64,000 nt of DNA from Nectonema munidae (GCA_030549495.1 JAUIRK010000903.1:2170001-2234000); one strand, 5' to 3'. Positions 11,926 through 22,309 are shown, numbered from the stretch's first letter. The notes: generated by a model from the sequence alone, not told the origin. Numbers and translations: made by a program.

Positions 11926-12134
11926 ACCAAGTTTTCTAACTTTAGTTCTGTTTTACATTTTTGATAGAAATTATCTCAGAAAAGTAATGTAATTTGGATG
12001 TGTTTTTTATATTTATTTTTCTCAATAAAACATTTTCATTTTTTAGGAAGAAGAAATGGAACAACTGAAAGTTAATGAATGATATTTTTCATTCAATAAA
12101 ATAGCCTCTTTTTTATTGTTAATTGATATCTTTA
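11926..12134. repeat. 210-bp dispersed repeat, copy 1
   Basis: Nearly the same sequence as 20196-20404 in the same orientation, including GGAAGAAGAAATGGAACAAC and TTAATTGATATCTTTACC. It has no recognisable coding content. The two copies lose similarity right after TTTACC. Confidence 0.7.
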
Positions 12135-12385
12135 CCCCTTTTCTACACATAATTTGGAGATGGTACACATCTATTTGAAGTGAGAAAGAAGGAGCTATAT
12201 ATAAGTTTTCATTCATTGTTGACGTTAATAGGGCGGGTTTAAAGTTTAAATTAAGCTTAATTAAGAGTGAGTGAGGGAAATCTCTAAGCACTTCCCAGCG
12301 TTGGCTGATATGCTTGCTGTATTGCTATGATTTGGATGGCTTTGATTGGTTGTTTCTAGGTGACGGAAATCAAATTTGTTGTTAT

Positions 12386-12948
12386 GGGTACCTTTAAAAC
12401 GTGGGCACAGGCAAAATAACAAAAAAAACTATCAAATGCAATATCTATTAAACGAAAATTAAAAAATAATTATTATTAATATTTATTATTGATAAATTAT
12501 TATATAATTATCAATTAATATTATTTTTTAAATTTATTATTATTATTTATTATTTGATATAAAATTATAATTATATCAAATAATTATAAATATTAAAATT
12601 TATAATTATTAATAATATTTATTATTGATAAATTATTATATAATTATCAATTAATATTATTTTTTTTATTTGATATTATTATTTAATTAAAATTAATTAT
12701 TATTAATATTTATTATTAATATTTATTATTTATTTATTTATTTATTTATTAATTATTATTAATATTTATTATTAATTATTTATTATTGAGAAGACAAACA
12801 AAAAAACAAAGCTTAAAAATCAGTAATAATATAATAAAACAATTCTTAGCTGATTATTTTTTAATTTTCGTTTAATAGGTATTGCATTTGATAGTTTTTT
12901 TTGTTATTTTGCTTGTGCCTACCTGTGCCCACGTTTTAAAGGTACCCA
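12386..12948. mobile_element. Foldback element with about 95-bp terminal inverted repeats
   Basis: The left arm (12386-12480, GGGTACCTTTAAAACGTGGG...) is repeated in inverse at about 12850-12947 (...CCCACGTTTTAAAGGTACCC), including CTATCAAATGCAATATCTAT on one arm and its complement on the other. The interior is almost pure A and T with TTATTAATATTTATT phrases and an internal duplicated block. The octamer GTTGTTAT directly precedes the left end (12378-12385) and occurs one base after the right arm (12949-12956), consistent with an 8-bp target duplication. Non-coding; probably a MITE of the hAT type. Confidence 0.8.
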
Positions 12949-13024
12949 GTTGTTATGTTCTAAAGGAGCAAAATAAAAGGAAAGAAAATGTAGAAGTGTT
13001 GTGTTAAAGGGGTGATATATGAAA

Positions 13025-13902
13025 TTAGGAGTTGGGTGATGGAGGGATACGATTTTGGTGCACTTTAAGAATTGGTTCTATTGTGTTTATCAGGATTGAG
13101 AGTTCTTGGAAAATTGAAGGGTGATATAGAAAGTCATAAATGGAGTTGGGGATACCATTGAAATATAAGTGGCAGAATTTGAGTAGTTTGGTTCGTATGT
13201 TTTGAAAGATGGTGCATAGAAGGATGATGTGTATTGGTGTTTCTATTTCTGTGTAACCAAAACGGCAAAGTGGGTTGTTGTGTAGTTTGAATTTGTAAAA
13301 ATAAGTATAGGTTGGGGAGTGAAAAGAGAGCCATCTAATTGTGTTGCGTGCGAGAAAAATGCTTTTATTATTAATCGCAAAATTGATTAGAGGAGGAGAA
13401 ATGTTGAGGGATGACCAATTATTAAGGATGAATGTATGTGTTGAAGATTTGATGCAGGATAAAGGGTACAATGGTTAAGGTTGTGTTCGATGTTAAAGTT
13501 TTGGATAATTGATCCACTATGTTGTTTTCAGTGCATGTAGAATGTCCGGGAGACAAGGTGATGGTGATGTTGAGCGAGTTGGGTGGCTATGCTATGACAT
13601 GACAGCGGAATTTTATGAGTGAGATCGTTAATGATGTTTTGAGCGTCTGTATAAAGATGGATGTGACTAAAGTTGTGGCGATATGTTTCGATGTTGTCTA
13701 ATAGATGGCTGCAAGCGGCTAAAATTACTAACGCTTCTGTTTCATAAGATGAAGTGTTGTGGTCGGTGTGAAGGACTTCGGAGAAAAAGGGGGTTAATGA
13801 GTTGGTGATAAAGAAGGCGTATGCACCAGTAGCATGGTGAGAGGATTTGGAACCGTCAGTAAAGATGAAAAGATATGGTGAGTGGGGATTAGTGCGTTGC
13901 AT
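13025..13902 (-). pseudogene. LINE-A ORF2 C-terminus: RNase H and cysteine/histidine tail
   Basis: The segment 13902-13528 reads YLFIFTDGSKSSHHATGAYA, then SSYETEALVILAACSHLL, then LYTDAQNIINDL. These are the D, E and D motifs of a LINE-encoded RNase H. The segment 13471-13025 reads FLARNTIRWLSFHSPTYTYF and LCRFGYTEIETPIHIILLCT, a zinc-finger-like tail typical of RNase H-bearing LINEs. A frame change separates the two. The homologous tail in the larger copy lies at about 47100-46800. Confidence 0.82.
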
Positions 13903-14680
13903 TTTGATTAGTTTGGTAGCAATGTTTGTATGTTTGCATATGGTTAATGAGTAGGGTAATTCATCTGAAGGGTTGAAATGGAAGATGGGTCAGATGATAT
14001 GGAATAGTGAGCTAGGTTTGGTATGTACTTGGCACATATGGTTTCGTAATATGAGAGTATAAGGGATGAAGTTGAGTAAGGTGTGGTGAAAACGTGAATG
14101 GGGCTCATGGATTTGAAAGTTTTCGAGTATAGTGTTACTAGAGTTAAGTGTAGTTTGTATAGAATTGGTAGAGTGTGTGTAAGGAGTTCAAGTTTTGAGG
14201 TAGGTGTGGTATGATAAGCGTTAGATTGTGAGGAGACAGGTAAGGTGAATTTTATTGAGAATAATTCTAGTATTATGCAGCTTTAGGGAGAAACCGCATG
14301 AGAGGTTACCGTATTGAATTATGGGTAAAATAATTGATGTATAAATATATTTTGAAATTTTCGGGTTTAGTCCCCATTTGTAGGAGATGGCTTCCTTGAA
14401 GGAGAAAATGATAGGCGTGATTTTAGTGTGCTGAGAATTTAAGGTTTGATTGAAAAATGACTCCGAGATATTTTATTTGAGTTACTGGTGTAGATGATGG
14501 CATGACTAGGGGTTATGGTAAGTTTACTCTGGTTAAACTGAATTTTGTATTTAGAGGCTAAGGAATTAATATTCGTCAAAAGGGTGGTAGCGTTGTTCAA
14601 ATTGGTTTCCTGGTCGTCGTTGGAGAAGGTAAAGTGAATATCGTCAGAGTAGCATTGAAGTTGAATTACTTTAAGATTAA

Positions 14681-15602
14681 AAAATATTTTTCAAAACTAT
14701 AAAATGGTAAGCTACCTCATTTCATTAGTACTTTCACGTGGCCTAGGTTACATGACGTCAAGTTGAGTTTGTTGACCTGCACTTAAACTCAAAATTTGAC
14801 CCTACAATTCTTTTTGTGTGAAAAATTTGGTATGATGCTCGTCATATATTAAATTTTTCTCAATTATTTTAATACCACTAGTACATATTGAACAGTTTTT
14901 CCAGTAGATACACTATGAGTGGCTTTAATTAGCTTTTTGTGAACTTGTTGGTGTACCTTGATTATATCAATAAATTTTTCTTTCACCATTTTTCATTGTA
15001 CATTTGAAAACTTAAGCAACATCCCTTGAATTCTTCGTTGATTGTGTTATCTAACATCTCAATGAAACACGTAAATCTAGTGCTAAAAATTTCTTCTTTT
15101 TAAATATTAAATTACTATGCTACAGCTTTTCGAAGCTAACTCCCATCCATGATGTTGGGATCACACACATATATACACACACATATCGACAAATATAAAA
15201 AAAATACAATGAAAAAATGATGGAATTCATTTAAAAATAGTTATAGCGTATATACTAGCTTTTTTCTACTCCCTTTATATCTTTCTTTAAAAGATATAGA
15301 AATTAAACTTGATTTATCATCTTTCTGGATTTTTTTCTTTCATACTTTTCTTTATTTATCTTTGTTAAAAATAGATAAGAAATTATCCACTATCTTTTAA
15401 CTAATATTTTACTGTATATCCTTTACTCTTACAATCAATTATAATACTTAACTTTTACAATTAAGAGTTGACAACCGCAAGGTTAAGAACCACTGTTTTA
15501 TATAAACATAAAATTATTTTTTATGTTAAATTAATTACTTATATGAGTAGTCTAGCAAGATGACTGGAAACATAAAAATATTTAATAATACTAGATTGCC
15601 AT
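14681..15602. other. AT-rich intergenic DNA
   Basis: No gene seen. A short CA/TA-rich run (ACACACATATATACACACAC) lies at about 15163-15183. Confidence 0.45.
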
Positions 15603-15615
15603 ACCCCCTTCATAC

Positions 15616-15790
15616 GAGCCTCAATGGTTGTTAGGGTGTACCTCTCAGCTTAACAGTTGACGGTCAGGGGTTTGATCCACAAGGCTCCCAACTCTAAAAA
15701 CAAATTCACAAAAATTGTGATTAACAATCTTAAGCATAATTCGAGCATATAGCCTTACGGCTGAAAGTGCTTTGATATCTCCAACAACCA
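15616..15790 (+). mobile_element. tRNA-derived SINE with perfect 13-bp target duplications
   Basis: The 72-nt head (15616-15687) folds like a tRNA: GAGCCT at its start pairs with AGGCTC at its end. It has an A-box-like TGGTTGTTAGGG and a B-box-like GGTTTGATCC. A unique body follows (AACTCTAAAAACAAATTCAC ... GATATCTCCAACAACCA). The 13-mer ACCCCCTTCATAC flanks the unit on both sides (15603-15615 and 15791-15803), which shows it moved as a unit. Related heads lie at 19844-19910, 56776-56847 and 57425-57496. The tail ends in CCAA-type repeats rather than poly-A. The parent tRNA is uncertain; the anticodon-loop region reads CTTAACA. Confidence 0.9.
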
Positions 15791-15803
15791 ACCCCCTTCA
15801 TAC

Positions 15804-16199
15804 TAAAATTATGTGCGTCTTTTTATTTTTTAAGTATTTATCTAAAAATGTCAAGCCTTTATTTGTGTGTATTTAAGTAAAAGGTCCTACCGACGCGAAT
15901 TCCAGATACAACACGCAAGCCATTTTCAATATTAACACAACCTTTTAATAAGCAAATTTTCATTTTAAATTTTCCACACATAAATCTAAACGACTTTAGT
16001 TCCGCTTTGGCAAACCTATAAACATTATAATTTCTTGCTTCTTTGATATTATTTCTATCCTATCCAAATCTCTCTTGCCAAATTATTTACACTTAACCCC
16101 TATCCTTTTATTCAAGATGCATTCTCATAAAATCCACAGTTCATCACACTCCCTTACTATAATTTTCTTCCCACAATAATTATTTTGTTCTAATACACA
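15804..16199. other. Unassigned DNA upstream of a LINE-A fragment
   Basis: No gene recognised. Some of it may be decayed LINE-A sequence leading into the following fragment, but I could not align it by eye. Confidence 0.3.
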
Positions 16200-16870
16200 G
16201 TAAACTTCTTTTAGCTTCACATGAACGCTACATCAATCAGAAACTATAACAACAACATAAAACAAATCACGATTGACTGGCTCACGTATCTCAACAACTC
16301 ATTTCCATCTCTTTTCTCTACGATGTCCATCGATCAAGCTGCATTATCCCTCAACGATCATATTTCACATTCAATCTTATACCCAAATCCAATCAATCCA
16401 TTTTCAAAAACAACACGTGCCTATTTCTCGACACCCCAACTAAACATGTTAAAAATAAGCTAAGATGGCATCATCAAAACCATAAAAAAATCCCTCAATT
16501 CAAAAACCTCTATTCACTGCGCAGCCAAAATGAATACACATAGGCAATACTTGGTGCTAACAAAGAATCATGGGAGAAATTTGCCAGTCAGCACTCAAAC
16601 AACCTATAGAATACTATAAATAAATTAACCAAAAAGGAAAAACTTTCCACTTTTCTTGATTTAATAAATCTTAGCTCAACTGAACATACCACTTATTACA
16701 ACCCTCCCTTTCTATCTTAAATCGTTCCTCAAGACTTTAACCTCTTCGGACGTTCCTTTCAACCAAACAATCCGAGAAGATGCCAAAAATAGCATACAGT
16801 CCATTCAAACAAAGGCACTTGCAATGTGATTTCACGGGGAAACCTTTCATCCCTTACAAATACATTTGAA
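16200..16870 (+). mobile_element. LINE-A fragment, end of endonuclease domain, plus strand
   Basis: Translation of 16221-16463 reads MNATSIRNYNNNIKQITIDW, DQAALSLNDHISHSIL and NPINPFSKTTRAYFSTPQL. It matches residues just after the endonuclease domain in the larger copy (NTTTIKNYNNTIKKNTTHWL, DKAALSLNDHVSHSIL, TPINPFPKRKHAYFWTPKL at about 50600-50300). Frames degrade toward 16870. It is opposite in strand to the other large LINE-A copies. Confidence 0.82.
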
Positions 16871-17580
16871 ATCTCTCAATTCTATATATTTATTTCAATT
16901 ATTTAAGGGACTTGTTAGGCTTGTGTTTTCATTTTATTTAATGGTTTAGTTTTTTATCATTATTGCTTTGAATGTTTGCTGTGTTTTCACAATATCCAAT
17001 TTTTTTTTATAAACTTATAAGTAGGATCATTCGATAAAAATTATTAATTTATTTGTGCTTTTACAAGTTATGAGCCTTTTGTAATATTGTGGACAATGAT
17101 GAAATTTAGGTTAGTTAAGTAAAATTTGCCTAAATCCATAAGGTACCGCTGTATTGATCTAACCACAATAGAAGTATTATATGTTATTTTCTACAACTTT
17201 ATTATTGTTTTTTTATTTCGATCTAATGAATTAAATTTGTATCGATTTTATTTTGCCTTGTATATTGCAAATTATTTCATTATCATGTAACTATTCCATA
17301 TCATTCCGTGAATGAAATAGCTAATTCATAATTTAAGGTTTGTAGAACATTTTTTTCGTAACACCTTAGACTTTCAATTTATTTAAAAAGTCCAAATTTA
17401 AATTTGACTTTATATCTGGCAATTACTAAAAATATTTTCAAAAAATTTACTTTACTAACTGAATTTATGTGTTGCGTAAGTAGCAATAATATGAAGATTA
17501 TATAAGATGATACTTTTAGTAATCTATTTCTGCATACATATCGTTGCTAAAAATGTTAACATTATGTAGTAATTTCAAGG
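16871..17580. other. AT-rich intergenic DNA
   Basis: No coding sequence, RNA gene or repeat border recognised. Confidence 0.4.
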
Positions 17581-17589
17581 TTTTTAATT

Positions 17590-18110
17590 TTACAATATGT
17601 CACAACCCTAAGTGAACAGACTTTGGCAGCAGTTTTAGTTTTTTGAAGAAACATTTTTCCTCATACTTCGAAACTTTATCTGATCCTTCTTCTTCGTCTG
17701 AAATATCAAAATTTTAAGCTTAAATTTTTGATGACGAGGTAATATTTTTTATTCGTTTAGAAGGGTGAATTTTCGTCAAAGCGGAATTTTTTTGTTGTAT
17801 ATTCAATTTGCCCTTTAGAATTAATTTTCTGAAGATAAAAATCTTTGTCTTCTTTACAAAGCCATAAACCAGCGTTTTTAGCTATGTCAAAAACAGATGT
17901 AAGATTTTTTTCATATCCTTCATATCGATTTTTATATTTTCAAAGATTTCTAATAACTTATCAATTTTAGAAAAAACTTGTTGTTTGGGTAAAAAAGGAA
18001 AATTAAACTTTTGCCAAAGATTTAAAAGTTCTGAATTTTTTTTCACACGAACTGATTTATTTTTATTTGGTCTATAAGTCCTATAAATCTACCAACAATA
18101 TTTTTATTCA
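17590..18110 (-). pseudogene. Relic of an unassigned element protein (N-terminal type)
   Basis: Minus-strand frames read SVRVKKNSELLNLWQKFNF, KQQVFSKIDKLLEIFEN and KNAGLWLCKEDKDFYLQK, with breaks between them. This resembles the N-terminal half (a short basic region, then a DLFDIAH/EEDK-type helix) of the same uncharacterised arthropod repeat proteins whose C-terminus is at 183-601. The assignment rests on remembered pattern only. Confidence 0.35.
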
Positions 18111-18447
18111 AAGGGAACTTACACAAAGACAAAATTTTTCTGGAATATTTGAACTTCGCTTTGCTTTTTTAATTATTCATCCATGAGAGGCTGGATTTAC
18201 TTTTTTTGAAAAACTTTATTTTTGAAATTATATATCATATTAATAATCATGAAAAAGTTTAAGCAATTATAAATTTTTATTTTGCGTTCCAATACCAAAT
18301 TTTATAAAATATGTTAGACGCAGGATGTTTTTTAAAAATTAAGTATATTTATTGGGTGATAAAAACCAAATTTGTAGACAAAAGTTCATTCAAATCAATT
18401 CAGGGTTTGAACTTCGAAAAATAAAGTTAAAAAGTCATAACCTAACT

Positions 18448-18575
18448 ACTTCATCCTTGGGAAGAATCTTCCGTGTGCTTTGTTGCTTAAGGATTTACAA
18501 TATTAGTTGCGCAACAAGCAGAAGTTTCTCCTGCAAAAAACAAAGCACACGGAAGATTCTTCCCAAGGATGAAGT
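18448..18575. repeat. Perfect 37-bp hairpin (inverted repeat)
   Basis: The arm 18448-18484 begins ACTTCATCCTTGGGAAGAAT and its exact reverse complement lies at 18539-18575. The loop is 54 bp and contains GTTGCGCAAC, a second small palindrome. Arm identity is complete by eye, so it is either recent or under selection. Probably a MITE-like foldback. Confidence 0.85.
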
Positions 18576-18621
18576 TAGCCGATGACTCGCTCTCGCCTCT
18601 CCTTAAGATATACTATTCGTG

Positions 18622-18782
18622 CTTTGCTTGTGCTAGCAAGATTGTTGTTTTTCCCATGTTTGTGACTTATGTGATCTTATAATTTTTTCTTATGTGATCT
18701 TTTTTTTGCAGCATGGCTTTATTATAAGATCACATAAGTCACAAACGTGGGAAAAACAACAATCTTGCTAGCGCAAGCAAAG
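18622..18782. repeat. 61-bp hairpin adjacent to the first one
   Basis: The arm 18622-18682 begins CTTTGCTTGTGCTAGCAAGA. Its reverse complement at 18722-18782 differs at about two positions. The loop is 39 bp. Only 46 bp separate it from the 18448-18575 hairpin, and both begin near a GTGCTTTG phrase, so the two may share an origin. Confidence 0.85.
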
Positions 18783-18789
18783 ATTCTAG

Positions 18790-19130
18790 ATTCTTCCTAG
18801 AAAACTAGGGCAAAAGTAGGTTTATCGATTAGAAAAACAGCAACATTTTTAAAGAGCTTATCTGATCAAGGAAGGAACGTTTCTAGCCCATCTCAAACCA
18901 AAATTTGGGGTCAATTGATAAAAAATTTAAAGAAAATCAAAAACAAGCTCTTTTATTTTATAAATAATGGAAAATTTTGTTGTATTTTGACTGTTTTGAT
19001 TTTATAGCCGACACATGGGCAACAGCATAGTTTCCAAATCAGTTATATTCTAAAGAAATACTTAATAATCTTAGTAGCCTTTTTGAAATGAATTGCCCAA
19101 AGGCTATAAAAAATTTCAGTACTCACTGAG
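18790..19130 (+). pseudogene. Relic of an unassigned element protein (middle part)
   Basis: One frame from about 18803 reads KTRAKVGLSIRKTATFLKSL and then RNVSSPSQTKIWGQLIKNLK. This resembles the segment that follows the helical N-terminus in the uncharacterised protein family of 183-601 and 17590-18110. It is on the opposite strand to 17590-18110, with the two hairpins between them. Low certainty. Confidence 0.3.
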
Positions 19131-19717
19131 TATCAAGTATCGGCAGCCCCTTCGTAAGCCTCAAAGTATAGGGGCAAATGTCTTAGGGGCGAGCAAAACT
19201 GATTTTAATTAGACCGAGACTATAAAAACTGCATACATTTATATATTTAAAGGAGCAAAATAAATCCCGAGAAGAGGAGGCTTTTACGACGGGCCTGATT
19301 ATTATCAGATAAACGAGGTGTGAATGTATTACCAATAAGTTTTCTATTGGAAGCCTTTCTATACGGCCTAAGAGAGAGACATTTTTGCCCTTCGAACACC
19401 AAATACTGGATCGGCTTTACCAATATTTTTTTTTCATAAAGATTTACTAAACATATCAATTTTAGAATCATGGTAAAAAAACCTTTGCTTGGGTATATTG
19501 AGCATATCTAGTAGAGTTGGAAAAATAACTGTTAATTTTTGTTACCCTTATTTATTTATATTAACCAAAATATTTTAGATTTGTAAAAAAATTAAGGATA
19601 CTTATTTTCCAAAATAACTTTATCAAAATAAGGGTTTTTCAGAGAACTAAACTTTATTGACCAAAATTATAAGTAATTAACCAACTAAATAACTAGCGTC
19701 ATTTTTTTAAATATGTT
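19131..19717. other. Non-coding DNA with a dispersed repeat shared with the MFSD12 intron
   Basis: About 19185-19272 (GCAAAACTGATTTTAATTAG ... AGCAAAATAAATCCC) resembles 7720-7805. The flanking AGGGGCAAATGTCTTAGGGGC suggests a decayed transposon end. No gene seen. Confidence 0.45.
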
Positions 19718-19843
19718 TAATTTTGTTGGCTCAGGCAATTTTGTAAAAATAAAGAAGAGCTTTATTTTATTATACTAAATTTTTAATTTATTGCAATGCA
19801 AATTTGTCGTCCTATTTTTACCGAGAAATTATTTTTTTAAGAT

Positions 19844-19910
19844 CCTTGAGAATCGAACTCCTTACCTTCAACTGTTTGCGAGAGGTAGATCCTAACAACG
19901 ATTGAGACTT
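19844..19910 (-). mobile_element. tRNA-derived SINE head, minus strand
   Basis: On the minus strand it reads TCTCAATCGTTGTTAGGATC ... ACAGTTGAAGGTAAGGAGTTCGATTCTCAAGG. This is the same tRNA-like head as 15616-15687 with a B box closer to canonical (GAGTTCGATTC). The body after the head is not recognisable. Confidence 0.7.
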
Positions 19911-19924
19911 TAACTCTTTTGATA

Positions 19925-20195
19925 TTATATCCATAAACGAGCCCTACACAAAAAACTCTTCTTTCCCTTCAATTCCTCCAAATTACACTGTATTACAAGA
20001 CCCTATAGTAACTCTTTATTCAGCTTGTATCATCATAAAATCATCTATACACTTTTTTTTCATTCATCAACACTCGACTCAAGAAACATATTTGTACTAA
20101 TATTTAGCGAATACTCACCCCTTATTTTCTGTTCACTCTACTCTGCACCTTCCAATACACATGACATAAAATTCCCTTAACATTCCCTTCTAATA
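19925..20195 (+). mobile_element. LINE-A fragment, start of endonuclease domain, plus strand
   Basis: Reads FDIISINEPYTKNSSFPSIP and YSACIIIKSSIH. It matches FFDVISINEPYPNLSFNIPN and YSACIFIKSTVH in the larger copy (about 51110-50990). Stops interrupt it. It ends where the 210-bp repeat copy begins. Confidence 0.78.
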
Positions 20196-20404
20196 CTAGT
20201 TTTCTAACTTTAGCTCTGTTTTACATTTTTGATAGAAATTACCTCAGAAAAGTTATGTAATTTGGATGGGTTTTTTTATATATTTATTTTTCTCAATAAA
20301 ACATTTTCATTTTTTAGGAAGAAGAAATGGAACAACTGAAAATTAATGAAATAATTTTCATTCAATAAAATTGCCACTTTTTTTATATTTAATTGATATC
20401 TTTA
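20196..20404. repeat. 210-bp dispersed repeat, copy 2
   Basis: Second copy of 11926-12134, same orientation and high identity. It is followed by a C run (about 20411-20433) and CCTAATAATTTTGAGG, which resembles the inverse of the G-run element end at 56971-57020. Confidence 0.7.
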
Positions 20405-20518
20405 CCAATATTTCCCCCTCCCCCCCCCCCCCCTAATAATTTTGAGGATGTGCGTCCATGCCTATACGCTCTATAAGAAGGAAAAAAATTGTGGGTAGTT
20501 TTTATAAAATCACTGATT

Positions 20519-21451
20519 TCATTCATCTTTGAAGTATTTTGAATTCTCTTTCGCTTCAATGTGTGAAAAGATCGAGCGTGCAATATTATTATATGCAATT
20601 GAGGACGTTGAATCTGGATCAGACACAACAATGGGCTTTCCTGAATCAGAGGATTTGCAAATTTCAGGATCAAGGGGTATCTCAGTTATCAAGGGAGCAT
20701 TAATTTTTTCTTCGAAATATGATTTGTCGCCTTGTCCAAATAAATGATGCGATGTCTTGCAGTGGGGACATTTAAAGACACTCATATTCTGCACAAGACC
20801 GATTATTTTTATGCGCATTTTATTAAACATGTCTACGCCCTTAATCGCGTCAATCAACGCTACATCTTGAGAAGTTGAAACGATGATAGATCCACTTACA
20901 GTAATTGATTGACATACACTTAATTGAACATCACTCGTTCCAGGAGGCATGTCAATGATCAGGATATCGAGTAAGCCCCAATTAACTTGTCTAAGGAGTG
21001 TGTTCATGCATGATACAACTATAGGTCCTCGCCATACAATTGCTTCTTTTCCCTTGGTTAGGAAGTGCAAGGACATGCATTGAATACCAAAATTTTTGTG
21101 AGGCAACATGAAATTTTGATGATCCAATTCTGGTAGTCCAGCTCCTTCTAAATTCATCATTTTTGGAACTGATGGGCCAAAGATATCCGCGTCTAAAATT
21201 CCAATCGATTTATTCTTTCTTAGCGAGCTCAATGCGATAGCTGTATTTACAGCTACCGTTGATTTTCCAACACCGCCCTTAGCTGAATAAATTAGAACAA
21301 CATTTTGAACGCCAGCTATAGGCAAAGGTTTAAAAGGTGGCTTTTCGAAACGCTTCCAAATTTGCTCCGCTGAAATTCCTTTGTTTGAAAACTTGCAAAT
21401 GTTTGTGATTTTTAAAGCATTCAAAAGAAAACTTGATTTTCTGTAAAGCAT
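20519..21451 (-). CDS. NUBPL: NUBPL (IND1), mitochondrial iron-sulfur assembly P-loop protein
   Basis: A single uninterrupted 310-residue reading frame, close to the human length of about 319. NUBPL/Ind1 delivers Fe-S clusters during assembly of respiratory complex I in the mitochondrial matrix. The first 25 residues (MLYRKSSFLLNALKITNICK...) are basic and hydrophobic without acids, as expected of a mitochondrial targeting peptide. The deviant Walker A of the Mrp/NBP35 family is SAKGGVGKST (residues 56-65). DADIFGPS lies at 86-93, IIDMPPGTSD at 164-173, QNMSVF near 220, and the cluster-binding pair CPHC at 227-230. The start is the first Met and gives the expected presequence. No intron is present, and no poly-A tract or target duplication was noticed, so intronless gene and old retrocopy are both possible. 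The frame is intact and all motifs are kept, so I take it as functional. Confidence 0.95.
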   Translation of the reverse strand: MLYRKSSFLLNALKITNICKFSNKGISAEQIWKRFEKPPFKPLPIAGVQNVVLIYSAKGGVGKSTVAVNTAIALSSLRKNKSIGILDADIFGPSVPKMMNLEGAGLPELDHQNFMLPHKNFGIQCMSLHFLTKGKEAIVWRGPIVVSCMNTLLRQVNWGLLDILIIDMPPGTSDVQLSVCQSITVSGSIIVSTSQDVALIDAIKGVDMFNKMRIKIIGLVQNMSVFKCPHCKTSHHLFGQGDKSYFEEKINAPLITEIPLDPEICKSSDSGKPIVVSDPDSTSSIAYNNIARSIFSHIEAKENSKYFKDE

Positions 21452-22150
21452 TACTTCGTCTTCTACACTAAAAAGTTAATATAGAATTTGAAAACAATAG
21501 ATGAGAAATAAAAAAATGAAGATGACGCTTTGATCAAAATTTAAGCGTACGTGATCTAACTAATTTTAGTAGTCAGCATAATTTAGGATACACACAATTG
21601 ATTTTGTCTATTCGGGTATAAATTAAAAATTGCCGTTGAAATGTATAAAATTTTATTAATCATTTTATATTTTAACAACTATGGGTATAGATCACATAGA
21701 CGGTTTAATGATCGTTGGGTTGAGGGAATTTTTAAAGATTTTGATAAAAATGTGTTAATATAACTAGGAACACTTTATTCCAGTGGGGTTTTAGTTCAAT
21801 TTTTCTTCTTTTAGGTCCATAAATGGTTTTAGAAACAGTGGGCACAAAACTAGCTCAGAAAAATGCGTCTCAAACGAATTATTAGTTAGTAAGCTCGTTA
21901 AATAGTAAATATAATAGTAGTATAGCTATTTAAAATCAATAATAAGTTTTATAGTCATTAAAATATAATAATTTGAGCGAGTTATATATTCAAATAAGAG
22001 AGTTTGTTTTCTGAGACCAAGTTTTCAACCAAAATCCTTACTATTTTTGTATACTTAATCAAATAATATATCTATGTAAGCAAATATCCATTTATTTGCC
22101 TTTTTAAAGCTTTTTTATAAGACATGGTCATTTTTCTAAAATTTTATACC
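21452..22150. other. NUBPL upstream region
   Basis: AT-rich DNA between the NUBPL start and the TTAA beside element A. No other gene, TATA box of clear position or repeat could be assigned. The NUBPL promoter should lie within the first few hundred bases. Confidence 0.4.
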
Positions 22151-22309
22151 TTAATCCTATTAGTGCTGTGCTAAATTTGTCCGTTCAAGTGTTGGGGCGT
22201 AAAGCGCATCCTCCTCTTTTTCCCAGATATTAATAAGTTTTTATAAATATTTTTAATGTGATATATATCTCATAACCTGTACGGTTGAACGCGGGTAGAC
22301 AACTTGAGT

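Larger units (their letters stand above)
12290..14680 (-). mobile_element. I-like LINE fragment (3' half), family LINE-A
   Basis: Minus-strand 3' half of the LINE that is seen more completely at 42597-52330. Reading down from 14680 it holds the end of the reverse transcriptase domain (a YADDIHFTFSN-like block near 14630), the connection region, an RNase H domain (13902-13528) and a C-terminal tail (13471-13025). The 3' untranslated part runs to about 12290. A foldback element (12386-12948) sits in that 3' part. The 5' half is missing: the copy is truncated, as is usual for LINE insertions. Confidence 0.82.

Noticed and set aside
15616-15687. A functional tRNA gene
   Set aside because: The acceptor pairing and B box are tRNA-like, but the unit has a SINE body, target duplications and several dispersed copies, and position 37 is not a purine in the proposed anticodon loop.
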